From the NCBI GenBank assembly GCA_029974875.1, contig JARKQP010000379.1, positions 1 through 6,660 of the forward strand: a DNA stretch of 6,660 bases, written 5' to 3'. The notes under the pieces were generated by a model. That model had not been told where the DNA came from and searched no databases. It saw nothing but the letters and a program-made list of their open reading frames with translations. Shown piece by piece: positions 1 through 5,700 of this stretch (within the stretch, counting starts at the first letter, position 1; each line of letters opens with the position of its first letter). A program made the translations under genes and the position numbers. Source of the stretch: Mobilitalea sp. (GTDB lineage Bacteria; Bacillota_A; Clostridia; Lachnospirales; Lachnospiraceae).

Positions 1-794
1 CTTTACTGTATCAGACTATACAGGAGCAATCCACGGACCGTAACGGTGATCCGAAGCCCATGGGAATACAGGTAGGCTTGGGAGTCCGTAATTCCGCTAT
101 TGCAACACAGTATACCCAGGGTGCATTTTCAGAGACAGGGAACGATACCGACTTTGCCATTAGTGGAAAAGGCTTTTTCATGGTGCAGACCCCGGATGGG
201 GAGGTTGCATACACCCGCAACGGCGCATTCCAGTTTGCCATCGGTCCGGGGGGAATGACCCTCGCCACGGCAGAAGGATATCCGGTTCTTGATACGGCTG
301 GAGAGCCTATCGTCTTGGAGGATACTTATAATTATAATGTGACCGATATTACCATCAACGAATATGGGGAGCTGTATTATACGGATAGGACAAGCAGTAC
401 CACCCCCACCCCTACAGAGGATGGGGAGGAAGCGGTTGGGGAAGAAGCAGCTGTGGAAGAAGGAAGTGCTGCCGAAGAAAGCCAGGAAGGGCAGAACCAG
501 ACAATCTCCCTCGGAATCCGTATAGGTCTCGCCCAATTTAATAATCCCAATGGCCTGCAAAAGATCTCTGACAGCCTTTTTAAAAGCACGGACGCTTCAG
601 GGGAGGCACGGCTGGAAGCTGAGGATGGGGCGCTGAAAACCAGCACCATCAGGTCTAAGTACCTGGAGGCCTCCAATGTCCAGACAGTGGATGAAATGGT
701 TGGCTTAATTGTTGCCCAGAGGGCTTACGAAATGAATTCCAAGGTTATTACTGCGGCAGACGAGATGCTGAAGCAGGCAAATAATTTAAGGTAA
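1..794 (+). CDS. flgG: Flagellar basal-body rod protein FlgG, 5' end outside window
   Basis: This is the distal-rod subunit of the flagellar basal body, exported by the flagellar type III apparatus and polymerised across the cell wall. The frame is open from the first full codon at position 3 (Leu-Leu-Tyr-Gln-Thr-Ile), so the gene starts upstream. The ATG at 60 is internal; about 45 N-terminal residues are missing, judged from the family. 263 residues are visible. The YQTI...GIQVGLGVR stretch near the left edge matches the FlgG-type segment that separates rod FlgG from hook FlgE. The core motif FAISGKGFFMV and the C-terminal VDEMVGLIVAQRAYEMNSK followed by MLKQANNLR are classic for FlgG/FlgF. 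A Glu-rich linker at 390-500 interrupts the region before the usual IGLAQF-NP-GL motif and is odd for the family. The flgJ-like gene follows after 16 bases, so the two are probably cotranscribed. A FlgF paralogue is the alternative; the C-terminus favours FlgG. Confidence 0.93.
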   Translation, partial: LLYQTIQEQSTDRNGDPKPMGIQVGLGVRNSAIATQYTQGAFSETGNDTDFAISGKGFFMVQTPDGEVAYTRNGAFQFAIGPGGMTLATAEGYPVLDTAGEPIVLEDTYNYNVTDITINEYGELYYTDRTSSTTPTPTEDGEEAVGEEAAVEEGSAAEESQEGQNQTISLGIRIGLAQFNNPNGLQKISDSLFKSTDASGEARLEAEDGALKTSTIRSKYLEASNVQTVDEMVGLIVAQRAYEMNSKVITAADEMLKQANNLR

Positions 795-796
795 AT

Positions 797-802
797 AGGA
801 GG
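797..802 (+). promoter_or_regulatory. Ribosome binding site of flgJ-like gene
   Basis: A perfect AGGAGG lies 8 bases before the ATG at 811 and directly after the flgG stop codon, fixing the start of the rod-binding protein gene. Confidence 0.85.
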
Positions 803-810
803 AATGCGGT

Positions 811-1149
811 ATGAGTATTTCCATTGACGCTGGTTCGTCCTTATATACAAATATTCTGGGCAATACCAGCAATACCAGTAAAACAGATAGCATAACCCAG
901 GCATTAAAGAATAGCTCCGCTACCGATGATGAATTGATGGAAGCTTGTAAAAGCTTTGAATCCTATCTTTTAGAACAGGTTTTTAAGGGCATGGAAAAAA
1001 CAATAATGAAGGATGACGAGGAGAAGGAGAACGACTATCTGACCCAGTTTGGTGACATGCTTTATGAAAAATATGCCGAAGCTGCAACAGAAAGCCAGAG
1101 CTTGGGCATTGCCCAGATGCTTTATGAATCGATGAAACGTAATTCATAA
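811..1149 (+). CDS. flgJ: FlgJ-type rod-binding protein, no muramidase domain
   Basis: This is a 112-residue protein related to the N-terminal rod-binding (rod-capping) domain of proteobacterial FlgJ, which assists rod polymerisation. Residues 1-38 are Ser/Thr/Asn-rich and probably disordered, as in export signals of rod proteins. Residues 39-110 carry the domain pattern: DELMEACKSFESYLLEQVFKGM, a charged turn (KDDEEKEND), then YLTQFGDMLYEKYAEA and SLGIAQMLYESM. The C-terminal peptidoglycan-hydrolase half of Gram-negative FlgJ is absent, the usual situation in Clostridia, so the rod must rely on another enzyme to pass the wall. It follows flgG with a perfect Shine-Dalgarno site and is followed by a strong terminator, so it is the last gene of its operon. 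The assignment rests on motif layout and context. Confidence 0.88.
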   Translation: MSISIDAGSSLYTNILGNTSNTSKTDSITQALKNSSATDDELMEACKSFESYLLEQVFKGMEKTIMKDDEEKENDYLTQFGDMLYEKYAEAATESQSLGIAQMLYESMKRNS

Positions 1150-1164
1150 GTAATAAGACTTTTC

Positions 1165-1218
1165 AAGTCATTTCAATCCTAAGTCCCGGCAAAAGGGATT
1201 CGGTTGAAATGACTTTTT
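1165..1218 (+). terminator. Intrinsic terminator ending the flgG-flgJ operon
   Basis: A perfect 12-bp stem (AAGTCATTTCAA at 1165-1176 with TTGAAATGACTT at 1204-1215) is followed by further T residues to 1218. Inside it, bases 1182-1187 can pair with 1195-1200 to stack a second stem around a 7-base loop. It starts 15 bases after the flgJ stop and ends 25 bases before the recD2 start, separating the flagellar transcript from recD2. Confidence 0.88.
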
Positions 1219-1243
1219 AACATTTATTATCACGGAGGCACCC

Positions 1244-3460
1244 ATGGCAGAATTGGTAGAAGGATATATCGAGCGGGTCATATACCGGAACGATGAAAAT
1301 GGATATACGGTACTGAGCCTCCATATGGGGGAAGAGGAATTAACCTGTGTGGGTAATTTTCCCTTCATAAGCGAGGGCGAATTTATTCATGCCAAAGGCA
1401 GCTATACAGAACATGCCGTATATGGACAGCAGTTTTTGATCGAAAGCTATGATGTAAAACAGCCGGAGGATTTATTCTCCGTTGAAAGGTATTTAGGCTC
1501 AGGCGCAATTAAAGGCATCGGAGAGGTGCTGGCGGCAAGGATCGTCAAAAAGTTCAAGCTGGATACCTTCCGCATTATAGGGGAAGAGCCGGAGAGGCTC
1601 GTAGAAATAAAAGGCATCAGCGAACGGATGGCGAAGAATATTTACCAACAGTTTGAAGAAAAACGGGATATGCGGGATGCCATGATGTTCCTGCAGCAGT
1701 ATAATATCACGGGCAACCTGGCGGTGAAAATATTCTCCGAATATGGTCCTAGAATGTATGATATCTTAAAGGAGAATCCCTATAGGCTGGCAGAGGATAT
1801 CGCAGGGGTGGGCTTTAAGACGGCGGATGAGATTGCAAGGAGGGTCGGCATCGGCAGTGACTGTGATTACCGGATTAAAGCAGGAATTCTCTATGTGCTC
1901 CTCCAGGCCAGTGCGGAAGGGCATGTATTCCTTCCGGAGCGGGAGCTCCAGATGCGGGCGAAGGCCTTGCTGCTGGCGGAGGAAGACATGGTTTTACACC
2001 AGCTGAATGCATTAATGCTGGAAAAGAAGGTTATCATAAAGGAAGAGGAGGAGCATAAGCTGGTTTACTCCTCAGCATATTATTATATGGAGTTAAACAT
2101 TGCCAGAATGCTCCATGACCTGAATATCAGGTATGAGGTTCCGACAGAAAGCATACGCCGCAGGGTGTCCTCCATTGAGCAGCAATTTGAGATCCAGCTT
2201 GAGGAGCAGCAGAAGGTAGCGGTAACGGAAGCGGCAGGGAACGGCCTGCTTGTTATAACCGGAGGTCCCGGAACCGGAAAGACTACAACCATTAACACCA
2301 TCATTAAGTTTTTTGAATCAGAAGGCATGGATATTCTTTTGGCAGCCCCCACGGGAAGAGCAGCCAAAAGAATGACGGAAACCACCGGATATGAGGCGAA
2401 AACAATCCACCGCCTATTGGAGCTTTCTAAGATGGGTGATGACGGGGAGAACCGCTTTTCCTTTGAGCGGAATGAAATGAATCCCCTGGAAACAGATGTC
2501 CTCATCATCGATGAGATGTCCATGGTGGATATCAGCCTGATGCATGCATTATTAAAGGCGGTAGCGGTAGGCACGAGGCTCATATTGGTAGGGGATGTCA
2601 ACCAGCTGCCTAGTGTGGGGCCAGGCAATGTGCTGCGTGATATCATCAACTCCCATACCTTTAACGTGGTTAAGCTTTCTAAGATCTTCCGCCAGGCGGC
2701 AGACAGTGATATTATTGTCAATGCCCATAAAATAAATGATGGGGAGCATGTCCGCCTGGATAATAAAAGTAAGGATTTCTTTTTCCTGAAGCGTGAGCAC
2801 CCGGATGTAATAGCGGCGGTCATGGTGAACCTGATTAAGAATAAGCTTCCAGGCTATGTAAATGCCAGATCCTTTGACATTCAGGTCTTAACCCCGATGC
2901 GGAAGGGGGAGCTGGGAGTGGAACGCCTGAACCAGATCCTGCAGCAGGCCTTAAATCCGCCGTCCAAGGATAAAAGGGAAAAGGAATACCATGATGTGAG
3001 GTTTCGCGAGGGTGACAAGGTAATGCAGATTAAGAACAATTACCAGATCACCTGGGAAATCAGAAACCAGTTTGGTATCGTATCCCAGAACGGCACAGGA
3101 GTGTTCAATGGTGATGCGGGAGAGATCAAGGAGATTAACCTGTTCTCGGAACACCTGCTGGTGGAGTTTGATGACAACCGCCTGGTGGAATATAGCTTCA
3201 GCCAGCTGGACGAGCTGGAGCTGGCCTATGCAGTAACCATCCATAAATCCCAGGGAAGCGAATATCCTGCAGTGATTTTGCCGCTGCTGGACGGGCCAAG
3301 GCTGCTGTTTAACCGGAACCTGCTGTATACTGCGGTCACGAGGGCGAAAAGCTGTGTTATGATCGTTGGCAGTGATTCCATGCTGCAATTCATGATAAAT
3401 AACAAGAGCGAGCAGAGCCGTTATTCAGGATTGTGTGAGCGGATCAGGGAATTCCGGTGA
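1244..3460 (+). CDS. recD2: RecD2 (YrrC) family ATP-dependent 5'-3' DNA helicase
   Basis: This is a superfamily 1B DNA helicase involved in DNA repair and replication-fork maintenance in bacteria lacking RecBCD; it acts without RecB or RecC. The 738 residues are full length for the family. In order: an N-terminal beta-rich OB-like domain (about 1-75); helix-hairpin-helix segments (GAIKGIG at 87-93, EIKGIS at 121-126, a third near GVGFKTADEI at 188-197); Walker A GGPGTGKT at 340-347; motif Ia APTGRAAKR; Walker B DEMSM at 423-427; motif III VGDVNQLPSVGPG at 449-461; a downstream KIFRQ motif; motif VI THKSQG-type (TIHKSQG at 665-671) and TAVTRAK at 696-702. No key motif is missing. The ATG at 1244 follows GGAGG (1234-1238) with a 5-base spacer. 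No convincing promoter fits in the 25 bases after the flgJ terminator, so expression may depend on read-through or an internal upstream promoter. Confidence 0.97.
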   Translation: MAELVEGYIERVIYRNDENGYTVLSLHMGEEELTCVGNFPFISEGEFIHAKGSYTEHAVYGQQFLIESYDVKQPEDLFSVERYLGSGAIKGIGEVLAARIVKKFKLDTFRIIGEEPERLVEIKGISERMAKNIYQQFEEKRDMRDAMMFLQQYNITGNLAVKIFSEYGPRMYDILKENPYRLAEDIAGVGFKTADEIARRVGIGSDCDYRIKAGILYVLLQASAEGHVFLPERELQMRAKALLLAEEDMVLHQLNALMLEKKVIIKEEEEHKLVYSSAYYYMELNIARMLHDLNIRYEVPTESIRRRVSSIEQQFEIQLEEQQKVAVTEAAGNGLLVITGGPGTGKTTTINTIIKFFESEGMDILLAAPTGRAAKRMTETTGYEAKTIHRLLELSKMGDDGENRFSFERNEMNPLETDVLIIDEMSMVDISLMHALLKAVAVGTRLILVGDVNQLPSVGPGNVLRDIINSHTFNVVKLSKIFRQAADSDIIVNAHKINDGEHVRLDNKSKDFFFLKREHPDVIAAVMVNLIKNKLPGYVNARSFDIQVLTPMRKGELGVERLNQILQQALNPPSKDKREKEYHDVRFREGDKVMQIKNNYQITWEIRNQFGIVSQNGTGVFNGDAGEIKEINLFSEHLLVEFDDNRLVEYSFSQLDELELAYAVTIHKSQGSEYPAVILPLLDGPRLLFNRNLLYTAVTRAKSCVMIVGSDSMLQFMINNKSEQSRYSGLCERIREFR

Positions 3461-3627
3461 CGGCGCCTTGGTTACGTAGCCAAGATGGGTAGGCATGGGA
3501 CCTGATGAGTAGATTTTGGGCTTGAAGGACAGGGCTGAGAAGCAAGCGGGGAGTGGATTTGGGGATATTTAGAAGATTATAAAAAGGAAGCTTGATAAAA
3601 TTGGAAACCCTATGTATAATGTTCTTG
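3461..3627. other. Intergenic region downstream of recD2, non-coding
   Basis: This 167-base stretch shows no supported gene. It is purine- and G-rich on the plus strand. At 3467-3484 a small hairpin (CTTGGTT with AGCCAAG, one T-G wobble, loop ACGT) follows the recD2 stop, but it has no T-tract and is not a convincing terminator. The right end holds the sigma-A promoter listed separately. Confidence 0.6.
3592..3620 (+). promoter_or_regulatory. Sigma-A promoter upstream of the 88-bp repeat array
   Basis: The -35 box TTGATA (3592-3597, five of six consensus bases) is separated by exactly 17 bases from a perfect -10 box TATAAT (3615-3620). The predicted transcription start is near 3627, one base before the first repeat unit. 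It points toward the nucleotidyltransferase, whose transcript would then carry a leader of about 320 bases made mostly of repeats. Confidence 0.75.
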
Positions 3628-3715
3628 TGGTATAATGCCGCCAGGCATTATACCGGCGCCGGCCAACGGGAGTGCGCATCCTGGCACGAAGTGCCATACC
3701 ATGGTGCTTTTTCCA
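3628..3715. repeat. 88-bp repeat, unit 1
   Basis: Intact unit. Inverted repeats are at 3629-3639/3644-3654 (11 bp), 3682-3687/3691-3696 (6 bp) and 3696-3704/3713-3721 (9 bp, ending in unit 2). It has the longest central palindrome, CCGGCGCCGG at 3653-3662. Confidence 0.95.
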
Positions 3716-3803
3716 TGGTATAATGCCGCCAGGCATTATACCGGCGCCGACCAACAGGAGTGCGCATCCTGGCACGAAGTGCCATACCATGGTGCTTTTT
3801 CCA
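3716..3803. repeat. 88-bp repeat, unit 2
   Basis: It differs from unit 1 at only two bases (3750 and 3756, both G in unit 1 and A here), both in the linker between palindromes. All inverted repeats are intact: 3717-3727/3732-3742, 3770-3775/3779-3784 and 3784-3792/3801-3809. Confidence 0.95.
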
Positions 3804-3891
3804 TGGTATAATGCCGCCAGACAATTATACCGGCGCCGAAAGTAGTGAGTGCGCATCCTGGCACGGAGTGCCATACCATGGTATTTTTCCA
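3804..3891. repeat. 88-bp repeat, unit 3, diverged
   Basis: This unit has about ten substitutions and two compensating one-base indels relative to unit 2, keeping the 88-base length. The first inverted repeat is reduced to 8 bp (3805-3812/3824-3831). The linker after CGGCGCCG is largely replaced. The TGGCAC/GTGCCA stem (loop GGA) and the ATACCATGG/CCATGGTAT stem (3873-3881/3889-3897, loop 7) remain perfect. Confidence 0.93.
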
Positions 3892-3896
3892 TGGTA

Positions 3897-3916
3897 TATT
3901 AGTTGGTACACTAATA
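3897..3916. promoter_or_regulatory. Inverted repeat upstream of the nucleotidyltransferase, possible operator
   Basis: TATTAGT (3897-3903) and ACTAATA (3910-3916) form a perfect 7-bp inverted repeat around TGGTAC. It begins just inside the partial fourth repeat and sits over the start point expected for the extended -10-like TGGTATATT at 3892-3900. It could bind a dimeric repressor or fold as a small leader hairpin; the sequence alone does not distinguish these. Confidence 0.35.
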
Positions 3917-3936
3917 AAAGATAATGAACCGGATTT

Positions 3937-3941
3937 GGAGG
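3937..3941 (+). promoter_or_regulatory. Ribosome binding site deciding a TTG start
   Basis: GGAGG sits 8 bases before TTG at 3950. This makes TTG the start of the nucleotidyltransferase and excludes the upstream in-frame ATG at 3845, which lies inside repeat unit 3 and has no ribosome binding site. Confidence 0.8.
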
Positions 3942-3949
3942 AAATAGCG

Positions 3950-4861
3950 TTGGCAGATACAACATTAGTAATTATGGCAGCAGGTATGGGGAGCAGGTAT
4001 GGAGGTATTAAACAGCTGGAGCCAGTTGGCCCGGGCGGGGAAATTATCATGGATTATTCCATTTATGATGCAATGAGGGCAGGGTTTAATAAGGTTGTAT
4101 TCATTATCCGCAAGGACCTGGAGCAGGACTTTAAAGAGGTTATCGGAAACCGTATTGAGAAATTAATTAAGGTGGAATATGTATTCCAAGAGCTTGACAA
4201 TCTTCCGGAAGGCTTTAAAAAGCCTTTGGAGAGGACAAAGCCCTGGGGAACCGGACAAGCAGTGCTTTGCTGCAAGGATGTTGTGAAGGAGCCCTTTGCC
4301 GTTATTAATGCGGATGATTACTACGGAAAAGAAGCATTTAAGTTGGTGTACGATTTCCTGAATGAGTCTTTCCATCCAAGTAACGAGTACTGTATGGCGG
4401 GATTCATCCTGGGCAATACCTTAAGTGAGAACGGCGCGGTCACCCGTGGCGTATGCAAGGCAAATGAAGCCGGAAAGCTTGTTGATATTGTAGAAACCTC
4501 AGGGATTGTGCCGGAGGGAGACCATGCTGCCGCGAAGGACAGTGAAGGCGGGGATATTAGGATAGATCTGCAGAGCGTAGTATCGATGAATATGTGGGGC
4601 TTTAAACCGGAGCTTTTCGGATACCTGGAGAAGGGCTTTGTAACCTTTTTATCCAAGCTTGGAGAGAATGAATTAAAGAAGGAATATCTTCTTCCGACGC
4701 TGGTAGGGGAACTGGTGAAGGCTGGAGAGGCAGAAGTATCCGTATTGACAACGAAGGACCGCTGGTTTGGAGTTACCTATAAAGAGGATAGGCAGGTCGT
4801 AGTGGATTCCATCCAGGCTTTGATTGATAAAGGTGATTATCCTCATAAATTATTCGTATAG
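3950..4861 (+). CDS. Sugar-phosphate nucleotidyltransferase family protein (TTG start)
   Basis: This is a 303-residue cytoplasmic protein of the NTP_transferase (glucose-1-phosphate nucleotidylyltransferase-like) superfamily, expected to join an NTP and a sugar-1-phosphate into a nucleotide sugar. The N-terminus MADTTLVIMAAGMGSRYGG with K21 is the nucleotide-binding signature (AAGxGSRxGxxK, residues 10-21). PWGTGQAV at 98-105 and the metal-binding INADDYYG at 119-126 match the base-recognition and Asp motifs. SMNMWGF at 212-218 and WFGVTYKED at 272-280 belong to the C-terminal part. No left-handed beta-helix (hexapeptide) domain is present. The substrate cannot be named; no polysaccharide genes are adjacent. 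An in-frame extension back to 3845 would add 35 residues encoded by repeat DNA and is unlikely. The comFC-like gene follows after 15 bases in the same frame, so the two are probably cotranscribed. Confidence 0.9.
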   Translation: MADTTLVIMAAGMGSRYGGIKQLEPVGPGGEIIMDYSIYDAMRAGFNKVVFIIRKDLEQDFKEVIGNRIEKLIKVEYVFQELDNLPEGFKKPLERTKPWGTGQAVLCCKDVVKEPFAVINADDYYGKEAFKLVYDFLNESFHPSNEYCMAGFILGNTLSENGAVTRGVCKANEAGKLVDIVETSGIVPEGDHAAAKDSEGGDIRIDLQSVVSMNMWGFKPELFGYLEKGFVTFLSKLGENELKKEYLLPTLVGELVKAGEAEVSVLTTKDRWFGVTYKEDRQVVVDSIQALIDKGDYPHKLFV

Positions 4862-4864
4862 AAC

Positions 4865-4870
4865 GGGGGG
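4865..4870 (+). promoter_or_regulatory. G-rich ribosome binding site of comFC-like gene
   Basis: GGGGGG lies 6 bases before TTG at 4877, between the nucleotidyltransferase stop at 4859-4861 and that start. It is a poor Shine-Dalgarno match paired with a weak start codon, suggesting low translation or coupling to the upstream gene. Confidence 0.5.
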
Positions 4871-4876
4871 CGGTAT

Positions 4877-5599
4877 TTGTTCCAGGAAATTCTTGATATC
4901 ATTTATCCGGTAAGGTGTCCCTTGTGCGGTGATATTGTAGTTCCTAAGGGAAATAAGAGCTGCCCTTCCTGCAAGGCGAAGCTGCCATATATCCAGGAGC
5001 CCAGCTGCATGAAATGCAGTAAACCTTTAGAGCAGGAAGAAAAGGAATACTGCAGTGACTGTGAAAGGAAGGCCTATCATTTTGACAGAGGGTATGCCGT
5101 CTGGACTTATAATGATGTTATGAAGAAGTCCGTTGCCAACTTTAAGTATCATGGCAGGAAGGAGTACGCCGCCTTTTATATTGAGGAGGTAGTAGAGAGG
5201 TACAGTGATAAAATAAAACGGATGAAGCCGGATGCCATCGTTCCCGTTCCGGTCCATCGGAGCAAATACCTGGAACGCGGCTATAACCAGGCGGATATTC
5301 TTGCCAGGGGCATTGGAAAAATGGTCGGGGTTCCAGTGGTTTCCGACCTGCTGCTACGCAATAAGAAAACAATGCCGCAGAAGGAATTGAGCGATATAGA
5401 GCGCTTGAGGAACCTGACGGGTGCATTCCGGTGGAATGAGGCAGCTTCCAGGAGGTATGGCCGGGATTTGGCAAGGCTCTTGCTGGTGGATGATATTTAT
5501 ACAACAGGCAGTACCATCGAGGCCTGTACCAATATTCTAAAGTCCCAGGGGGTTTTGGAGGTTTATTTTATCGTTTTATGCATAGGAAGAGGTTTTTAG
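4877..5599 (+). CDS. comFC: ComFC-like phosphoribosyltransferase-fold protein (TTG start)
   Basis: This 240-residue protein of the ComF/GntX family is linked to natural DNA uptake in Bacillus and other bacteria, probably on the cytoplasmic side of the uptake machinery. An N-terminal zinc-binding region has four CxxC pairs: C14/C17, C29/C32, C44/C47 and C59/C62. A type I phosphoribosyltransferase fold follows, with IVPVPVHRSKYLERGYNQA at 121-139 and the PRPP-loop motif LLLVDDIYTTGST at 201-213. TTG at 4877 is chosen because the preceding in-frame codons run back to the nucleotidyltransferase stop with no ATG or GTG, and the family N-terminus (hydrophobic, then YPxxCPxC) begins here. The usual partner comFA is not in the window. 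The gene lies between the nucleotidyltransferase (15-base gap) and yvyF (101-base gap). The B. subtilis comF operon has the same comFC-yvyF order. Confidence 0.93.
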   Translation: MFQEILDIIYPVRCPLCGDIVVPKGNKSCPSCKAKLPYIQEPSCMKCSKPLEQEEKEYCSDCERKAYHFDRGYAVWTYNDVMKKSVANFKYHGRKEYAAFYIEEVVERYSDKIKRMKPDAIVPVPVHRSKYLERGYNQADILARGIGKMVGVPVVSDLLLRNKKTMPQKELSDIERLRNLTGAFRWNEAASRRYGRDLARLLLVDDIYTTGSTIEACTNILKSQGVLEVYFIVLCIGRGF

Positions 5600-5610
5600 G
5601 CTGGGAAGGC

Positions 5611-5637
5611 TAAATGACCGTCAGGATATGCCGCGGG
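5611..5637 (+). promoter_or_regulatory. Candidate sigma-28 (SigD/FliA) flagellar promoter
   Basis: TAAA at 5611-5614 is followed after exactly 15 bases by GCCG at 5630-5633, the core and spacing of the sigma-28 consensus (TAAA-N15-GCCGATAA). The last four -10 bases (CGGG) do not match. It lies 64 bases before the yvyF start, where B. subtilis has a SigD promoter for the yvyF-flgM operon. Confidence 0.45.
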
Positions 5638-5688
5638 GTTTACACCGGCAAGTGCTGGCAGGAGCTGGAATGCCTGGACGTAATTACG

Positions 5689-5695
5689 AAGGAGG
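5689..5695 (+). promoter_or_regulatory. Ribosome binding site of yvyF
   Basis: AAGGAGG ends 5 bases before the ATG at 5701. It selects this start over the upstream in-frame ATG at 5614, which overlaps the candidate sigma-28 promoter and has no ribosome binding site. Confidence 0.85.
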
Positions 5696-5700
5696 TAAGT

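Larger units (their letters stand above)
3628..3898. repeat. Tandem array of three 88-bp palindromic units plus a partial fourth
   Basis: Three head-to-tail units start at 3628, 3716 and 3804, each exactly 88 bases; the first seven bases of a fourth (TGGTATA) follow at 3892. Each unit holds, in order: an extended -10-like box TGGTATAAT; an 11-bp inverted repeat GGTATAATGCC / GGCATTATACC with a GCCA loop; the palindrome CGGCGCCG; TGCGCA; a 6-bp inverted repeat TGGCAC / GTGCCA with a 3-base loop; and ATACCATGG, a T-rich loop, then CCATGGTAT, which runs into the next unit. The period is not a multiple of three, so the array is not a protein repeat. Open frames across it reflect only a shortage of stop codons. 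It may be a structured RNA leader, a set of promoters or protein sites, or an expanded dispersed repeat; family identity is unknown. Confidence 0.96.

Noticed and set aside
824..849. Promoter inside flgJ (TTGACG with TATACA)
   Set aside because: The spacing between the boxes is about 14 bases, too short for sigma-A.
1204..1230. Sigma-A promoter for recD2 (TTGAAA with TATTAT)
   Set aside because: The spacer is only 15 bases, the -35 lies in the terminator stem, and the start would fall inside the ribosome binding site.
2083..2823. Long minus-strand open frame opposite recD2
   Set aside because: It is the antisense shadow of the conserved helicase motifs, with no plausible family features.
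3467..3484. Terminator after recD2
   Set aside because: The hairpin is short, with a wobble pair, and no T-tract follows.
3628..3898. CRISPR array
   Set aside because: The units are contiguous near-identical 88-mers with no unique spacers, and no cas genes are nearby.
3569..4050. Minus-strand open frames across the repeat array as small proteins
   Set aside because: They arise from repeat DNA lacking stops. The 88-base period shifts frame in each unit, and no ribosome binding site or family match supports them.
5614..5700. N-terminal extension of YvyF from the ATG at 5614
   Set aside because: It has no ribosome binding site and no resemblance to the family, whereas AAGGAGG precedes the ATG at 5701.
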